From: Paracoccus aurantiacus
Lineage (GTDB): Bacteria > Pseudomonadota > Alphaproteobacteria > Rhodobacterales > Rhodobacteraceae
Reading direction: 5' to 3'
Length of the DNA stretch: 64,000 bases
NCBI RefSeq assembly: GCF_007993065.1
Contig: NZ_VOPL01000001.1
Span: forward strand, 1,070,542 to 1,134,541
In this document: piece by piece, positions 47,571 to 56,751 of the stretch
How positions within the stretch are numbered: the first letter of the stretch is position 1
Layout of the letters: each line of letters opens with the position of its first letter
Notes under the pieces: model-generated
What the model saw: the letters and a program-made list of their open reading frames with translations, nothing else
Told to the model about the DNA's origin: nothing
Database searches by the model: none
Program-made: the position numbers and the translations under genes

Positions 47571-49181
47571 TCAGTTTGCCTGCCGACGCAGGAAGGCCGG
47601 TATCTCGGCATTCGCCGAGGGCGAATCGTCGGCCAGATCGTCAAATTCCGCGTCGAGATTGCCCTGACGCCGGGTCGAGAGGCGTTCGCTGACCCGATCG
47701 GCGATAGACGCGGCCGAGGGCTTTTCGCTGTTATGGCCGGCCATCCGTTCGATCATGCGGCCAAGCCCGGCCATACGGCTTTCCGCGCGCGTGGGTGCTT
47801 CGGCTTCGGTGCGGCGCGGCGTCGGTGCGGGGCTGCGGCTCGCGGCCCCCGGCTGGGCGGCAGCGGCGCGGCGCATCCGTTCCAGCACATCGGCCGGCGG
47901 CGTGCCGCGGGTCGCAGCACCACGCGGCGCGACGAAGTTTTCGGCGCTGTCGCCAAGCGGATCGGCCGGTGCCTGAGCACGCGACGGCTCTTTCGGCTGA
48001 TAGGCCGGGGACGGCATCGCATCTTCTTCAGGCGTCAGGTCGACATGCTGCGCTGCAGGCGGCGTGGCGCGGCGGGGCGGAACATCGTCGTATTCGGCAC
48101 GGCTGGCCGCTGGCTGCTGCTCGACCCGCGGCGCAGGGGCTGCGGGGGCCGGCTGCGGCGCGGGCGCAGACGCTTCCACGCGGCGACGCGGTGCCGGAGG
48201 GGCAGCTTCCTCGATCGCGGCGTCGATGCCGGTCGCGACGACCGAAACACGGATCGTCCCTTCCATCGAGGGATCGAGCGTCGAGCCGACGATTATGTTC
48301 GCATCGCCATCGACCTTGTCGCGGATGATGTTCGCAGCCTCGTCCAGTTCGAACAGGGTCAGGTCGGTGCCGCCGGTGATATTGATCAGAACGCCCTTGG
48401 CGCCGTTCAGGCTGATCTCGTCCAGCAGCGGGTTGGCAATCGCCTTCTCTGCGGCCTGCACGGCGCGGTTTTCGCCGGTGGCTTCGCCGGTGCCCATCAT
48501 CGCCTTGCCCATTTCGTCCATCACGGCGCGGACATCGGCGAAGTCGAGATTGATCAGGCCCGGACGCACCATCAGGTCGGTCACGCCCTTGACGCCCTGA
48601 TACAGCACGTCATCAGCCATCGCGAAGGCTTCGGTAAAGGTGGTCTTTTCGTTGGCCAGACGGAACAGGTTCTGGTTCGGAATGATAATCAGGGTATCGA
48701 CATGCTTCTGCAGCTCTGCCACGCCGCTATCGGCCTGACGCATGCGCTTGGTGCCTTCGAACTGGAAGGGCTTGGTCACGACGCCGACCGTGAGGATGCC
48801 CATCTGACGGGCGGCCTGCGCGATGATCGGGGCCGCACCGGTGCCGGTGCCGCCGCCCATCCCGGCGGTGATGAAGCACATATGCGCGCCCTGCAGGTGA
48901 TCGACGATATCTTCGATCGTCTCCTCGGCAGCGCGTGCGCCGACTTCGGGCTTTGCGCCTGCACCCAGACCTTCGGTGACTTTCGGGCCCAGCTGGATGC
49001 GGGCTTCCGATGCCGACTGCTTAAGGGCCTGTGCATCGGTGTTGGCGACCACGAACACGCAGCCCTCAAGCTGCTGTTCGATCATGTTGTTGACCGCGTT
49101 GCCGCCTGCACCGCCGACACCGAACACGGTGATGCGCGGCTTCAGATCGTCGTCGTCGTTCATCATCAGATTGAGGTTCAT
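47571..49181 (-). CDS. ftsZ: Cell division GTPase FtsZ
   Basis: 536 residues, long because of an extended disordered linker (about 320-500, Pro/Ala/Arg-rich) typical of alphaproteobacteria. The GTPase core has [12 protein letters not shown], the tubulin signature [10 protein letters not shown] (about 107-116) and the T7 loop [11 protein letters not shown]. The conserved C-terminal peptide that binds FtsA and ZipA-like partners reads EIPAFLRRQ. It forms the division ring. It is the last gene of ddl-ftsQ-ftsA-ftsZ but has 226 bp of its own upstream region. Confidence 0.97.
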   Translation of the reverse strand: MNLNLMMNDDDDLKPRITVFGVGGAGGNAVNNMIEQQLEGCVFVVANTDAQALKQSASEARIQLGPKVTEGLGAGAKPEVGARAAEETIEDIVDHLQGAHMCFITAGMGGGTGTGAAPIIAQAARQMGILTVGVVTKPFQFEGTKRMRQADSGVAELQKHVDTLIIIPNQNLFRLANEKTTFTEAFAMADDVLYQGVKGVTDLMVRPGLINLDFADVRAVMDEMGKAMMGTGEATGENRAVQAAEKAIANPLLDEISLNGAKGVLINITGGTDLTLFELDEAANIIRDKVDGDANIIVGSTLDPSMEGTIRVSVVATGIDAAIEEAAPPAPRRRVEASAPAPQPAPAAPAPRVEQQPAASRAEYDDVPPRRATPPAAQHVDLTPEEDAMPSPAYQPKEPSRAQAPADPLGDSAENFVAPRGAATRGTPPADVLERMRRAAAAQPGAASRSPAPTPRRTEAEAPTRAESRMAGLGRMIERMAGHNSEKPSAASIADRVSERLSTRRQGNLDAEFDDLADDSPSANAEIPAFLRRQAN

Positions 49182-49316
49182 GGTTTCCGCCTGTTGTTAT
49201 GTCACGTCCCGCTCGCCTCGCGCGGGCGGTCGAATCCCCCGGTATTCTTCAAACTGTAACCAAGACCGGGCCTACCGTCACCCGAAAAACAGTGCCGAGA
49301 CGCAAAATCTTGTGGT

Positions 49317-49325
49317 TTATCCATA
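49317..49325 (+). promoter_or_regulatory. DnaA-box-like site and GANTC in the ftsZ upstream region
   Basis: TTATCCATA (49317-49325) matches the DnaA consensus at eight of nine bases. A GAATC (GANTC, the CcrM methylation site) lies at 49232-49236, 51 bp before the ftsZ start. In Caulobacter ftsZ is tied to DnaA and CcrM; here this is only suggestive. Confidence 0.35.
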
Positions 49326-49407
49326 GGCTTCAGGCGGTATCTTGCCGACACCGCTGCATCTAGGGGAGGCGTGCGCCGCCCCTACTACCAATGATTTCAA
49401 CCGCCTG

Positions 49408-50742
49408 TCACCAGTTGTTGCGAAACCAGCGATAGGCCCGACGCAAGGATCGCGACGGATAGGTCTCGGCGGGCATCTCGAAATCCCACCATTCGTCCTG
49501 CGGGTGCGCCGCAAACAGCGCCAGACCGACCGCCGATGCGAAGTTCGGACCGGTCAGCTGATGCGGCAGACCGTGGATGCGCAGAGGCCGGCCGATTCGG
49601 ACATTCCGCCCGAGCATCCGCGCCGCCAGCCCGTCCAGACCGGGTATCTGACTGCCACCGCCGGTCAGCACCACCTGCTGGCTGGGCATATGATCGAAGC
49701 CGGCCGCATCAAGAATTGCCGCGACTTCTTCAAGAATTTCTTCGACACGCGGGCGCATGATGCCGATCAGATCGGCGCGGCTGACGGTGCGGCGGTCAGT
49801 TTCCCAGTCGCCGGTTTCGCCGCCAAGCTCGATCAGGTCGCGGTCGTCGCGGCCCGTCGCCTCGACCCCGCCATTCAGCGTCTTCAGGCGTTCGGCAACC
49901 GCCATCGGGACTTTCAACCCCTTGGCCACATCCTGCGTGACCAGATCACCGCCCATCGGCACGGCGTCGGCAAAGATCATATGCTTTCGCACGAAGATCG
50001 ACACGCCGGTCGCACCGCCGCCCATGTCGATGCAGGCCGCACCCAGTTCCTGCTCGTCCTCGACCAGCGACGAAAGCGCCGACATGTAGGAGCCGGAGGC
50101 AACACCCGCCAGTTCCATGTCGCAGCGCCGGATCACATGGATCAGGTTGTCGATCGCGTCGCCGTCCACCGTCAACACATGCATGTCGCAGCCAAGCGCC
50201 TGCCCCGAATGCTCGCGCGGGTCCATCAGGCCAGAGCGGCCATCGACCATGAAATTCACCGGCTGGGCATGCAGCACCTGCCGTCCGCGCCCGAAATCCG
50301 GCACCTCGCACGACCCGAGCACCTGCGCGATGTCGCCCTGCCCGACCGACCCGTTCTTCAACGCGATTTCACCAGCCAGCCCGTAAGAGGCCGGCCGCGC
50401 GCCCGAAATGCAGGCAATGGCATGATCGACGCGCACCCCTGCCAGCTTCTGCGCGGCCTGCACGGCGGTGCGGATGGCGCGTTCGGTTTCGGCCATGGTT
50501 TCTATCTCGCCGAAGCGGACGCCGCGCGACCGCGTCGTCGCCGCGCCGATCACGCGGAAATTGGATTGCCCGGCCATCGGGCCGACACCATCGGTTTCGC
50601 GATAGATGCCGGGTCCGTCAAATTGCAGCACGAAACATGCCACTTTCGAACTGCCGATATCCAGCACCGCCACCACGCCGCGCTGCAGGGCGGCTTGGCG
50701 CATGTTCCGCATCGCGCGCTGCTGCTGATAAATATCCCTCAT
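49408..50742 (-). CDS. ftsA: Cell division protein FtsA
   Basis: 444 residues. Actin-fold ATPase with phosphate-1 VAVLDIGSSKVACFV, phosphate-2 ACIDMGGGATGVSIFV and adenosine motif VVLTGGGSQIPGLDGLA. A C-terminal amphipathic basic helix (RSLRRAYRWFRNNW) provides membrane attachment. It anchors FtsZ filaments and activates the septal synthase. It follows ftsQ by 15 bp. Confidence 0.96.
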   Translation of the reverse strand: MRDIYQQQRAMRNMRQAALQRGVVAVLDIGSSKVACFVLQFDGPGIYRETDGVGPMAGQSNFRVIGAATTRSRGVRFGEIETMAETERAIRTAVQAAQKLAGVRVDHAIACISGARPASYGLAGEIALKNGSVGQGDIAQVLGSCEVPDFGRGRQVLHAQPVNFMVDGRSGLMDPREHSGQALGCDMHVLTVDGDAIDNLIHVIRRCDMELAGVASGSYMSALSSLVEDEQELGAACIDMGGGATGVSIFVRKHMIFADAVPMGGDLVTQDVAKGLKVPMAVAERLKTLNGGVEATGRDDRDLIELGGETGDWETDRRTVSRADLIGIMRPRVEEILEEVAAILDAAGFDHMPSQQVVLTGGGSQIPGLDGLAARMLGRNVRIGRPLRIHGLPHQLTGPNFASAVGLALFAAHPQDEWWDFEMPAETYPSRSLRRAYRWFRNNW

Positions 50743-50757
50743 CGCCCGTCCTCGCCC

Positions 50758-51747
50758 TCAGCTTTTCTTGTCTTTTTGTTTTGGCAGTTCGCGCCCGTCC
50801 GCTCCCAGCAGAGGCTGGCCGCGAGCGGCGCGGATCTCGTTCTGGGCACCCAGCCCGATCCGCGCGACCGGCCGGCTGCCATCGCGCAGATCCACGACCG
50901 AGATGTCGCGGGCCAGCATGTCCTCGGCCTGATCCAGAACGATCAGCCGCTCCAGCGCGGCAACGGGGCTATTGGCGGGAAGCTGGATACGCTGCCCGCG
51001 ATCAAGCACCATGTCCCAGCGGCGCTCTCCGACGCGCTGCAAACCGCGCATGCGTGGCAGAAGCGGTCCGCTGGCCGCGAAAATGCGGATTGCTTCGCGC
51101 GCGACCTTGTCGGCACCTTCGCCCGCAATAAGCGGCAGCCCCGGCCGGACCGAGCGCTCCGTGACAGAGGCGACGCGGTGGCCGGTTTCATCCAGTTGCT
51201 CGATGCCGCGGGCATGGCGCCACAACAAAACTGGCTGACGTTCCACCACCTTGGCGGCAAGCACCCCATCGGGCTTGATGCGCAGTTCCACATCGCGGAC
51301 AGCGTCCAGCATGAGTATGTCGCTGCGCAGCTGGTCGAGGTTGATATCGAAGCTGGAGGCCGGCAGGTCCACCGGCAACATCATCCGAAGCGCCTTGTCG
51401 ACCGGCGCAGAGGCACCGTCGATGGTCATGACCTTGACCATGAACTGATCGCGATTCTGGACCGCTTCGACCATGCCCGTCAGCCCGCCCGACAGGCTGG
51501 CGCGGCGATCCTCGTCTGACAGCCAGAGAAGCGTCGTGAACGCGATCAGAAATGCGGGAATGCCGATCCGCGTCAGGCGGCGGAAATAGGGCGTCAGCCA
51601 CATCCTGTGCAGGCGGTAGGCAAAGCGTGACGGGGCCGGATCCCGTTTCGGCTTATGCGCGGGTTGCTGCGGGCGCGGCCAGCCCTTCCGGGGCGGTGTC
51701 GGCTGGGGCGAAAAGCCGGGCCGGCGATCATGATCTATGCCCTGCAT
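50758..51747 (-). CDS. ftsQ: Cell division protein FtsQ
   Basis: 329 residues; ATG 51747 chosen for AGGA 7 bp upstream, giving a 13-bp overlap with ddl. Order: about 55 basic cytoplasmic residues, one membrane helix ([16 protein letters not shown]), POTRA domain starting [18 protein letters not shown], then the beta domain ([12 protein letters not shown]) and a Lys-rich tail. It links the inner-membrane division proteins (FtsBL) to the ring. Confidence 0.94.
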   Translation of the reverse strand: MQGIDHDRRPGFSPQPTPPRKGWPRPQQPAHKPKRDPAPSRFAYRLHRMWLTPYFRRLTRIGIPAFLIAFTTLLWLSDEDRRASLSGGLTGMVEAVQNRDQFMVKVMTIDGASAPVDKALRMMLPVDLPASSFDINLDQLRSDILMLDAVRDVELRIKPDGVLAAKVVERQPVLLWRHARGIEQLDETGHRVASVTERSVRPGLPLIAGEGADKVAREAIRIFAASGPLLPRMRGLQRVGERRWDMVLDRGQRIQLPANSPVAALERLIVLDQAEDMLARDISVVDLRDGSRPVARIGLGAQNEIRAARGQPLLGADGRELPKQKDKKS

Positions 51748-52658
51748 AGCGCGTCCTCGATCAGCCATGCGCAAAGCGCGGGAAAATCCATGCCGACCGC
51801 TGCTGCCTGTTCAGGTGCAAGCGATGTCGGGGTCATGCCGGGCTGAGTGTTGGTTTCCAGAAGGAAAAGACCGGCAAGGCCGCGCGCCTCGTCCCAGCGA
51901 AAATCGGTGCGGCTCATCCCCGAGCAGCCAAGCGCCTGATGCGCGCGCAGCGCATAGTCAAGACAGGCAGCGGCGACGTCGTCGGGGATGTCAGCGGGGA
52001 TCACGTGGCGCGAGCCGCCCGCCTTGTACTTGGCATCATAGTCATACCAGCCATCCGTCACGATATCAGTGACGCCGAGGGCACGGTCGCCCAGCACGGC
52101 AACGGTCAGTTCGCGCCCCGGCACATAGGTTTCGACCATGACCTCCGAGGGCATCTTGTCGTCGATTTGCGGCGGGCCGTTCGCGCCATCATGGACAATA
52201 TATATACCGACGCTGGACCCCTCCGCGTTCGGCTTGACAACATAGGGCGGCGGCAGCGCGTGGGATTTGCGCGCGATCTCGGTCGGCACGATGATGCTGT
52301 CGACGACGGGCAGGCCTGCATTGCGATAGACCTGCTTCGACCGCGTCTTGTCCATCGCCAGCGCAGAGGCCAGCACACCGGAATGCGTATAGGGTATGCA
52401 CAGCCATTCAAGGACACCCTGAACGCAGCCATCTTCGCCCCAGCGGCCATGCAGTGCATTGAATACGACATCGGGCGCGACTTCGGCCAATCGCGCGGGC
52501 AGATCTTGCCCCGCGTCAATCTCGACTACCTCATAGCCCGCCTGCCGCAGCGCTTTTGCGCATTCCGCCCCCGAGGACAAGGACACCTCACGCTCTGCCG
52601 AGGGGCCGCCCAAGAGGACTGCGACTTTCGGGGCTGTCCTGCTCGACTCGCCCGCCAC
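51735..52658 (-). CDS. ddl: D-alanine--D-alanine ligase
   Basis: 307 residues with a GTG start (AAGG 6 bp upstream). ATP-grasp enzyme with [35 protein letters not shown] and [13 protein letters not shown]. The ligand pocket residues S (EGSSVG) and the Arg near [12 protein letters not shown] fit D-Ala rather than D-Lac specificity, by analogy with DdlB. It makes the dipeptide used by MurF. Coupled to ftsQ. Confidence 0.96.
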   Translation of the reverse strand: MAGESSRTAPKVAVLLGGPSAEREVSLSSGAECAKALRQAGYEVVEIDAGQDLPARLAEVAPDVVFNALHGRWGEDGCVQGVLEWLCIPYTHSGVLASALAMDKTRSKQVYRNAGLPVVDSIIVPTEIARKSHALPPPYVVKPNAEGSSVGIYIVHDGANGPPQIDDKMPSEVMVETYVPGRELTVAVLGDRALGVTDIVTDGWYDYDAKYKAGGSRHVIPADIPDDVAAACLDYALRAHQALGCSGMSRTDFRWDEARGLAGLFLLETNTQPGMTPTSLAPEQAAAVGMDFPALCAWLIEDALCRA

Positions 52659-52766
52659 TTTCGCCTTTCCGCCCGGTTGATATCCGGGTGCCGTTCTGCC
52701 GCCCGTTTGTTCCGGGTCGTGCTTGTGATGCGATTCTAGCGAAGCAAATCCAATCAGAAAAGGGGC

Positions 52767-53639
52767 TTATGCATCCTTGGGCGAAATTCCGGCCTGTCGC
52801 GCCATTTCACGAAGCGTCGGTCGCAGAAGTTCCATCGAACCCCGCCGCCAGCCGAGCGCCTTCAGCTTGCCGACATCCATCTGGCTGACACTGCCTGCTT
52901 CGGCGCGCTCAGGTATGGGACCATTCACCCCGGTCACATCGCCCCAGCCTTGCAGAAGATCGTGCCGGTCCAGCATGATATCCGATACATTGAAAACGCC
53001 CTGCGCGCCGTTCAGGCCGATCCTCACCGCCTGCGCAAGCGATTGCCCGTGAACCTCCGTACCAATTCGCGGCGTGGTCGCCTCTCCTGAGGCATATTTC
53101 TCGAACAATCGGACCCATTTATGCCTTTGCCCCGGACCCGGCGCCCCATAAACGCCCGTTGCACGCAGGATCGTGGCAGGCTGCCCCGACGCCAGCAGCG
53201 CATCTTCAGCCTTCAGCTTTGCCTGACCGTAAAGCGTTTCCGGCACGCAGGTCATATCCTCGGTAAGTGGCCCCGGCTGCGGACCATAAACCGCGCGCGA
53301 GGACAGAAAGACGACCCGCGCGCCAGCCCTAGCCGCCGCTTCGAACAGGCGCAAAGAGCCATCAAGGTTCCGGCGCAGGAAGCGCTGCGGATCGTTGCCC
53401 TCGCCACCCCTGTAGCGGTCGGGTATATGATCGAATGCAGCGTGAATTACCGCATCAAACGCATTGATTTCCAGATATTCTTTTTCGAGATCGTAGGGGA
53501 TGTATTCGACCGGACCGTTGAAAAACCCCGGCTTCGGCGGGGTGCGGGTCATCACCGTGACTTCATCGCCCTCACCAATGGCTTCATTGACGATGAAGCG
53601 CCCGACAAGACCGGTTCCCCCGGTTACCGCGATTTTCAT
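52767..53639 (-). CDS. NAD-dependent epimerase/dehydratase (extended SDR)
   Basis: 290 residues. Rossmann motif MKIAVTGGTGLVGRFIVNEA, active-site YGQAK (YxxxK form) after VVFLSSRAVYGP. Such enzymes modify nucleotide sugars or act as oxidoreductases; the substrate is unknown. Its start overlaps the stop of the GT8 gene by 4 bp, so a sugar role is plausible. It is followed by ddl 108 bp on, outside that operon by function. Confidence 0.88.
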   Translation of the reverse strand: MKIAVTGGTGLVGRFIVNEAIGEGDEVTVMTRTPPKPGFFNGPVEYIPYDLEKEYLEINAFDAVIHAAFDHIPDRYRGGEGNDPQRFLRRNLDGSLRLFEAAARAGARVVFLSSRAVYGPQPGPLTEDMTCVPETLYGQAKLKAEDALLASGQPATILRATGVYGAPGPGQRHKWVRLFEKYASGEATTPRIGTEVHGQSLAQAVRIGLNGAQGVFNVSDIMLDRHDLLQGWGDVTGVNGPIPERAEAGSVSQMDVGKLKALGWRRGSMELLRPTLREMARQAGISPKDA

Positions 53640-54469
53640 GCCGGATCGGGCAGACTGGCGGGATCAAGCCGCGCGCCCTGCCCGGCAAAACCGCGCCAAA
53701 GATTGATCAGCGGCCTAAGACGGTCGGCTTTATCGTGATCATGCCAGGGCTTTTCATACTGGAAGTGCAGAATATGGATCTGCTGCCACCGCCACAGATC
53801 CGGCATGTTGAACCAGACATATTGCAGCATGTTGAAAAAGACCGGCAGCCCGTGCCAGTCGGGAAAGAAGCTTTCGAGAAAGGTCTGATCCGTGCGCCGC
53901 CAGAAGATGCCGGGCTGATCAAGCCGGTCGATCATGGCCGCAAACGTTGCCTCGGACGGGCGCGCTGTAAACACGCCCGAATTCAGCCGGTGAAAATCGC
54001 CAAGGCTTTCATAGACATTAGGTGCCGCGCAGAATTCGGGATAGCCGAAAAGTTTATCGCTGTTTTTCAGCATGATCGCGTCGGCATCAATGAACACGAC
54101 CGCATCATATTCTGTCAGCTGCCACAGCCGCAGCTTAACGAAATTGTCGAGCGGTGTGTGGAAGGGCGGCTTTGTTCCCTTGGTGAAAGCAGCCCGCGCG
54201 TGCAGGGCGTCACGGGCATGCGCCGCATTGAATTCGGGCGATGTATCAAGAAGATCGGTGCCGATCAGGCGCGCGCCCGCCTCTCGCAGCGGTGTCAGAT
54301 GCTGGTCGGGAACCGCAGTATGCAACACGACGCAATCGGCAACGGTCCCGTTCGCACGGATCGAGTTCACCAGCGCCAGCGCGCCAAGCGCGTAATCGGC
54401 ATTCGTCGCGAGTGTGACATAGGCGAAACGGCTTTTGGCGGCGCGTTCGGCACGCAACCCATCGGACAT
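53636..54469 (-). CDS. Glycosyltransferase family 8 protein
   Basis: 277 residues. GT8/glycogenin-like fold: YVTLATNADYALGALALVNSIR at the start, the metal-binding DxD in AVVFIDADAIMLKN (about 130-143), FNSGVF-like segment RLNSGVFTARPS, and HFQYEKPWHD near the end. It would transfer a sugar from a UDP- or similar donor with retention. No signal peptide, so it is cytoplasmic. Co-translated with the epimerase-like gene, together perhaps a small surface glycan step. Confidence 0.88.
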   Translation of the reverse strand: MSDGLRAERAAKSRFAYVTLATNADYALGALALVNSIRANGTVADCVVLHTAVPDQHLTPLREAGARLIGTDLLDTSPEFNAAHARDALHARAAFTKGTKPPFHTPLDNFVKLRLWQLTEYDAVVFIDADAIMLKNSDKLFGYPEFCAAPNVYESLGDFHRLNSGVFTARPSEATFAAMIDRLDQPGIFWRRTDQTFLESFFPDWHGLPVFFNMLQYVWFNMPDLWRWQQIHILHFQYEKPWHDHDKADRLRPLINLWRGFAGQGARLDPASLPDPA

Positions 54470-54562
54470 GTGATCACCCCTTTATCGTCGCCTCTTGCGA
54501 TACGTCACGGCGGGTTGATACATCAAGGTCATATCTGACACCTTCCCCGACAAAGGAACCGA

Positions 54563-55222
54563 ATGGACATCAGCGCAGTGTTTCGCGAGTTCATCACATT
54601 GTTCGTCGTGATTGATCCGATCGGGTCTGTTCCGGTCTTTCTGTTCGCAACCAAATATGTTCCGCGCGCGCTGCATCGACGCTTCGCGATACGGGCAGTC
54701 TCTGTTGCCACGGCAGTGCTGATCGGCTTCCTGTTTTTCGGGCAGTTCGTGCTGGAGGCGATGGGCCTTCGGCTCGGCTCGTTTCAGATCGCGGGCGGCA
54801 TCGTGCTGTTCATTTTCGCGATGACCATGATCTTCGGAGATTCCAAACCGCAGCGAGAGATCGAGGAGGCCGAGCGCGACCACCTGGAGGGTGCGGTCTT
54901 TCCGCTGGCGATCCCCTCCATCGCCTCGCCCGGTGCGATGCTGGGTGTCGTGGTGCTGACCGACAATCACCAGAACTCGATGGCGGATCAGCTTGTCACG
55001 GCGGGCGCGCTGCTTGTCGTGCTTGCCATCACGCTCGGTCTGCTTCTGGCGGCGACGAAGGTTTACAAATATATCGGCACGACCGGCGCGAATATCATCA
55101 GCCGCGTCATGGGGATGCTGCTCGCGGCGGTCGCGGTCGATGCGATCCTTGGCGGAATGGACATGATGGGGCTGGCAACCGTTGTCGGCGGCGCCGGAGA
55201 GATGCTGTCAGGCGCCAAATAG
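54563..55222 (+). CDS. MarC family integral membrane protein
   Basis: 219 residues, six membrane helices. The family motif FVVIDPIGSVPVFLFATK opens the protein, with FPLAIPSIASPGAMLGVVVLT after a cytoplasmic loop (KPQREIEEAERDHLEG). Function of MarC/SNG1-type proteins is not established despite the name. AAAGGAAC precedes the ATG. It is the only plus-strand gene in the cell wall region and diverges from the GT8 gene. Confidence 0.9.
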   Translation: MDISAVFREFITLFVVIDPIGSVPVFLFATKYVPRALHRRFAIRAVSVATAVLIGFLFFGQFVLEAMGLRLGSFQIAGGIVLFIFAMTMIFGDSKPQREIEEAERDHLEGAVFPLAIPSIASPGAMLGVVVLTDNHQNSMADQLVTAGALLVVLAITLGLLLAATKVYKYIGTTGANIISRVMGMLLAAVAVDAILGGMDMMGLATVVGGAGEMLSGAK

Positions 55223-55250
55223 CGCGGCTTTGTAGCACTGCTCTGCAGGT

Positions 55251-56174
55251 TCAGGCCGGATCGCCGATCCGGATCACTTCCCATTGCAGCTCATGGCCCG
55301 ACGTCTCGCGCACGCGGCCGCGCACGAACTCTCCAAGCTCCTCCAGCTGGGCGGCGGTCGCACCGTCTGCGTTCAGAAGGAAATTCGGATGCTTCTCGGA
55401 CATTTGCGCACCGCCAAGCCGATGACCGCGAAGGCCGGCATTCTCGATCAGCTTCCACGCCTTCGCCTCGTGTGTGTCATCGGCGCGCCCGGTCGAACTG
55501 AAGCCGGCGGGATTGCGGAAGGTCGATCCGGCGCTGCGTTCCCGTGTCGGCTGCGAGGCATCGCGCATGGCAAGCTGGTTTTCCATCTTCGCATGCAGAA
55601 GCTCTGCATCGCCTGCCGAGGCACGCAGCCGTGCTGAAATCAGCACCGACCCATCGGGCAATTCGCTGTGGCGATAGGCGAATTTCAGGTCGTCGGGGCC
55701 GAGCGTCACGAAGGTCCCGTCGCGGGAAATTGCCGTCGCATCAATCAGATGGTCGGCAATATATGACCCATAGCAGCCCGCATTCATCCTTACCGCACCA
55801 CCGATACTGCCAGGGATCGTGCGCAGGAAGGTCAGGTCGCGACCGGCATCGGCGGCCTTGCGCGCCACATGCGCGCCAAGCGCCGCAGCACCCGCCGTCA
55901 CGATATCCCCATCAACCCCGATCCCGTTGAAGCCGCGGCCAAGACGGATCACGACACCGCGTATCCCGCCGTCGCGCACGATCAGATTGGACCCGACACC
56001 CATCGGAAAGACCGCAATTGCCGGGTCGAGCGCCCCGAGAAACGCTGAGAGGTCATCGGCGTCAGCAGGCTGAAACAGCCAGTCGGCAGGGCCGCCGACA
56101 CGCAGCCAGGTGAGGCTGTCGAGGGGGCGGTTCGGGGTCAATGCGCCGCGCGGCGTGGGAAGGTCGATGCTCAT
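55251..56174 (-). CDS. murB: UDP-N-acetylenolpyruvoylglucosamine reductase
   Basis: 307 residues. FAD-binding segments [26 protein letters not shown] and the type I active-site region AGSTFRNP with catalytic Ser are present, plus the acid in [12 protein letters not shown] at the end. It reduces the enolpyruvyl group to make UDP-MurNAc. In relatives murB directly follows murC and a small membrane gene; here 2.3 kb of other sequence lies between. A candidate -35 TTGACG (minus strand, near 56208) gives it a promoter of its own. Confidence 0.96.
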   Translation of the reverse strand: MSIDLPTPRGALTPNRPLDSLTWLRVGGPADWLFQPADADDLSAFLGALDPAIAVFPMGVGSNLIVRDGGIRGVVIRLGRGFNGIGVDGDIVTAGAAALGAHVARKAADAGRDLTFLRTIPGSIGGAVRMNAGCYGSYIADHLIDATAISRDGTFVTLGPDDLKFAYRHSELPDGSVLISARLRASAGDAELLHAKMENQLAMRDASQPTRERSAGSTFRNPAGFSSTGRADDTHEAKAWKLIENAGLRGHRLGGAQMSEKHPNFLLNADGATAAQLEELGEFVRGRVRETSGHELQWEVIRIGDPA

Positions 56175-56302
56175 GCCCCAAGCTGGTATCCAGACACGCT
56201 ACGGGCGTCAATATCTGCGCAACAGCAGCGGGCGCAGGGTGTTGCGGCGAACCGGCGCGCGGGCCACGTTTCGCCTGCAAATGCTGGGTTTTGGCTGTAA
56301 TA

Positions 56303-56346
56303 ATGCGTCTATAACCCGTCCATAACGCGTCTATTATCCGTATATA
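56303..56346 (-). repeat. Four contiguous 11-bp repeats upstream of murB
   Basis: On the minus strand, after CTG: TATATACGGAT, AATAGACGCGT, TATGGACGGGT, TATAGACGCAT, then a degenerate fifth unit (56292-56302). Same length, phase and consensus as 20197-20240. The block reads toward murB, whose start is 129 bp further on. Confidence 0.85.
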
Positions 56347-56751
56347 CAGCCGCAGCCCCCCGGTTGCGCCCGTGCTGGCGATGCCCCGCTCGACGCGGAG
56401 GGCCGTTCCCGCGTGCATCTGACGGCCAGCGTCCGGCCGCGGGTGGACGCCGCCGGCGTCTGAGCGGCATCCCCTTGTCGCGCTGCCACGTGAAAGGCCC
56501 GTTTGGCGCGGAGCGGAGCAAAAACGTCCGCCCCTGGGGGCGGTCGGACGCTGGCCCGGCGGGGCTGACGTCCCTTGTTCCGGGCTGGGGCTGTCGGGTC
56601 TATCCGGTGGTTTTTTGTGTGTGCGCGCGAGGTGGGCATGCAAAAGCTGCTGTTCATGGAATGCGCTGTAGGTAACTGCGAAGTGTCTATGTTGACCGAT
56701 GCTGCGACTCGCGCGGGAAATCGCGAAGCAAGGGCAGCGGACACTTCTGGA
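56347..56751. other. Non-coding region with GC-rich inverted repeats
   Basis: About 400 bp. 12-bp arms GGCCAGCGTCCG (56424-56435) and CGGACGCTGGCC (56545-56556) bracket 109 bp, and within lies the hairpin CCGCCCC/GGGGCGG near 56528-56544. The last 120 bp become AT-richer toward the unknown gene. Open frames here have strongly biased, low-complexity products and no ribosome sites. No RNA family was recognised. Confidence 0.45.
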
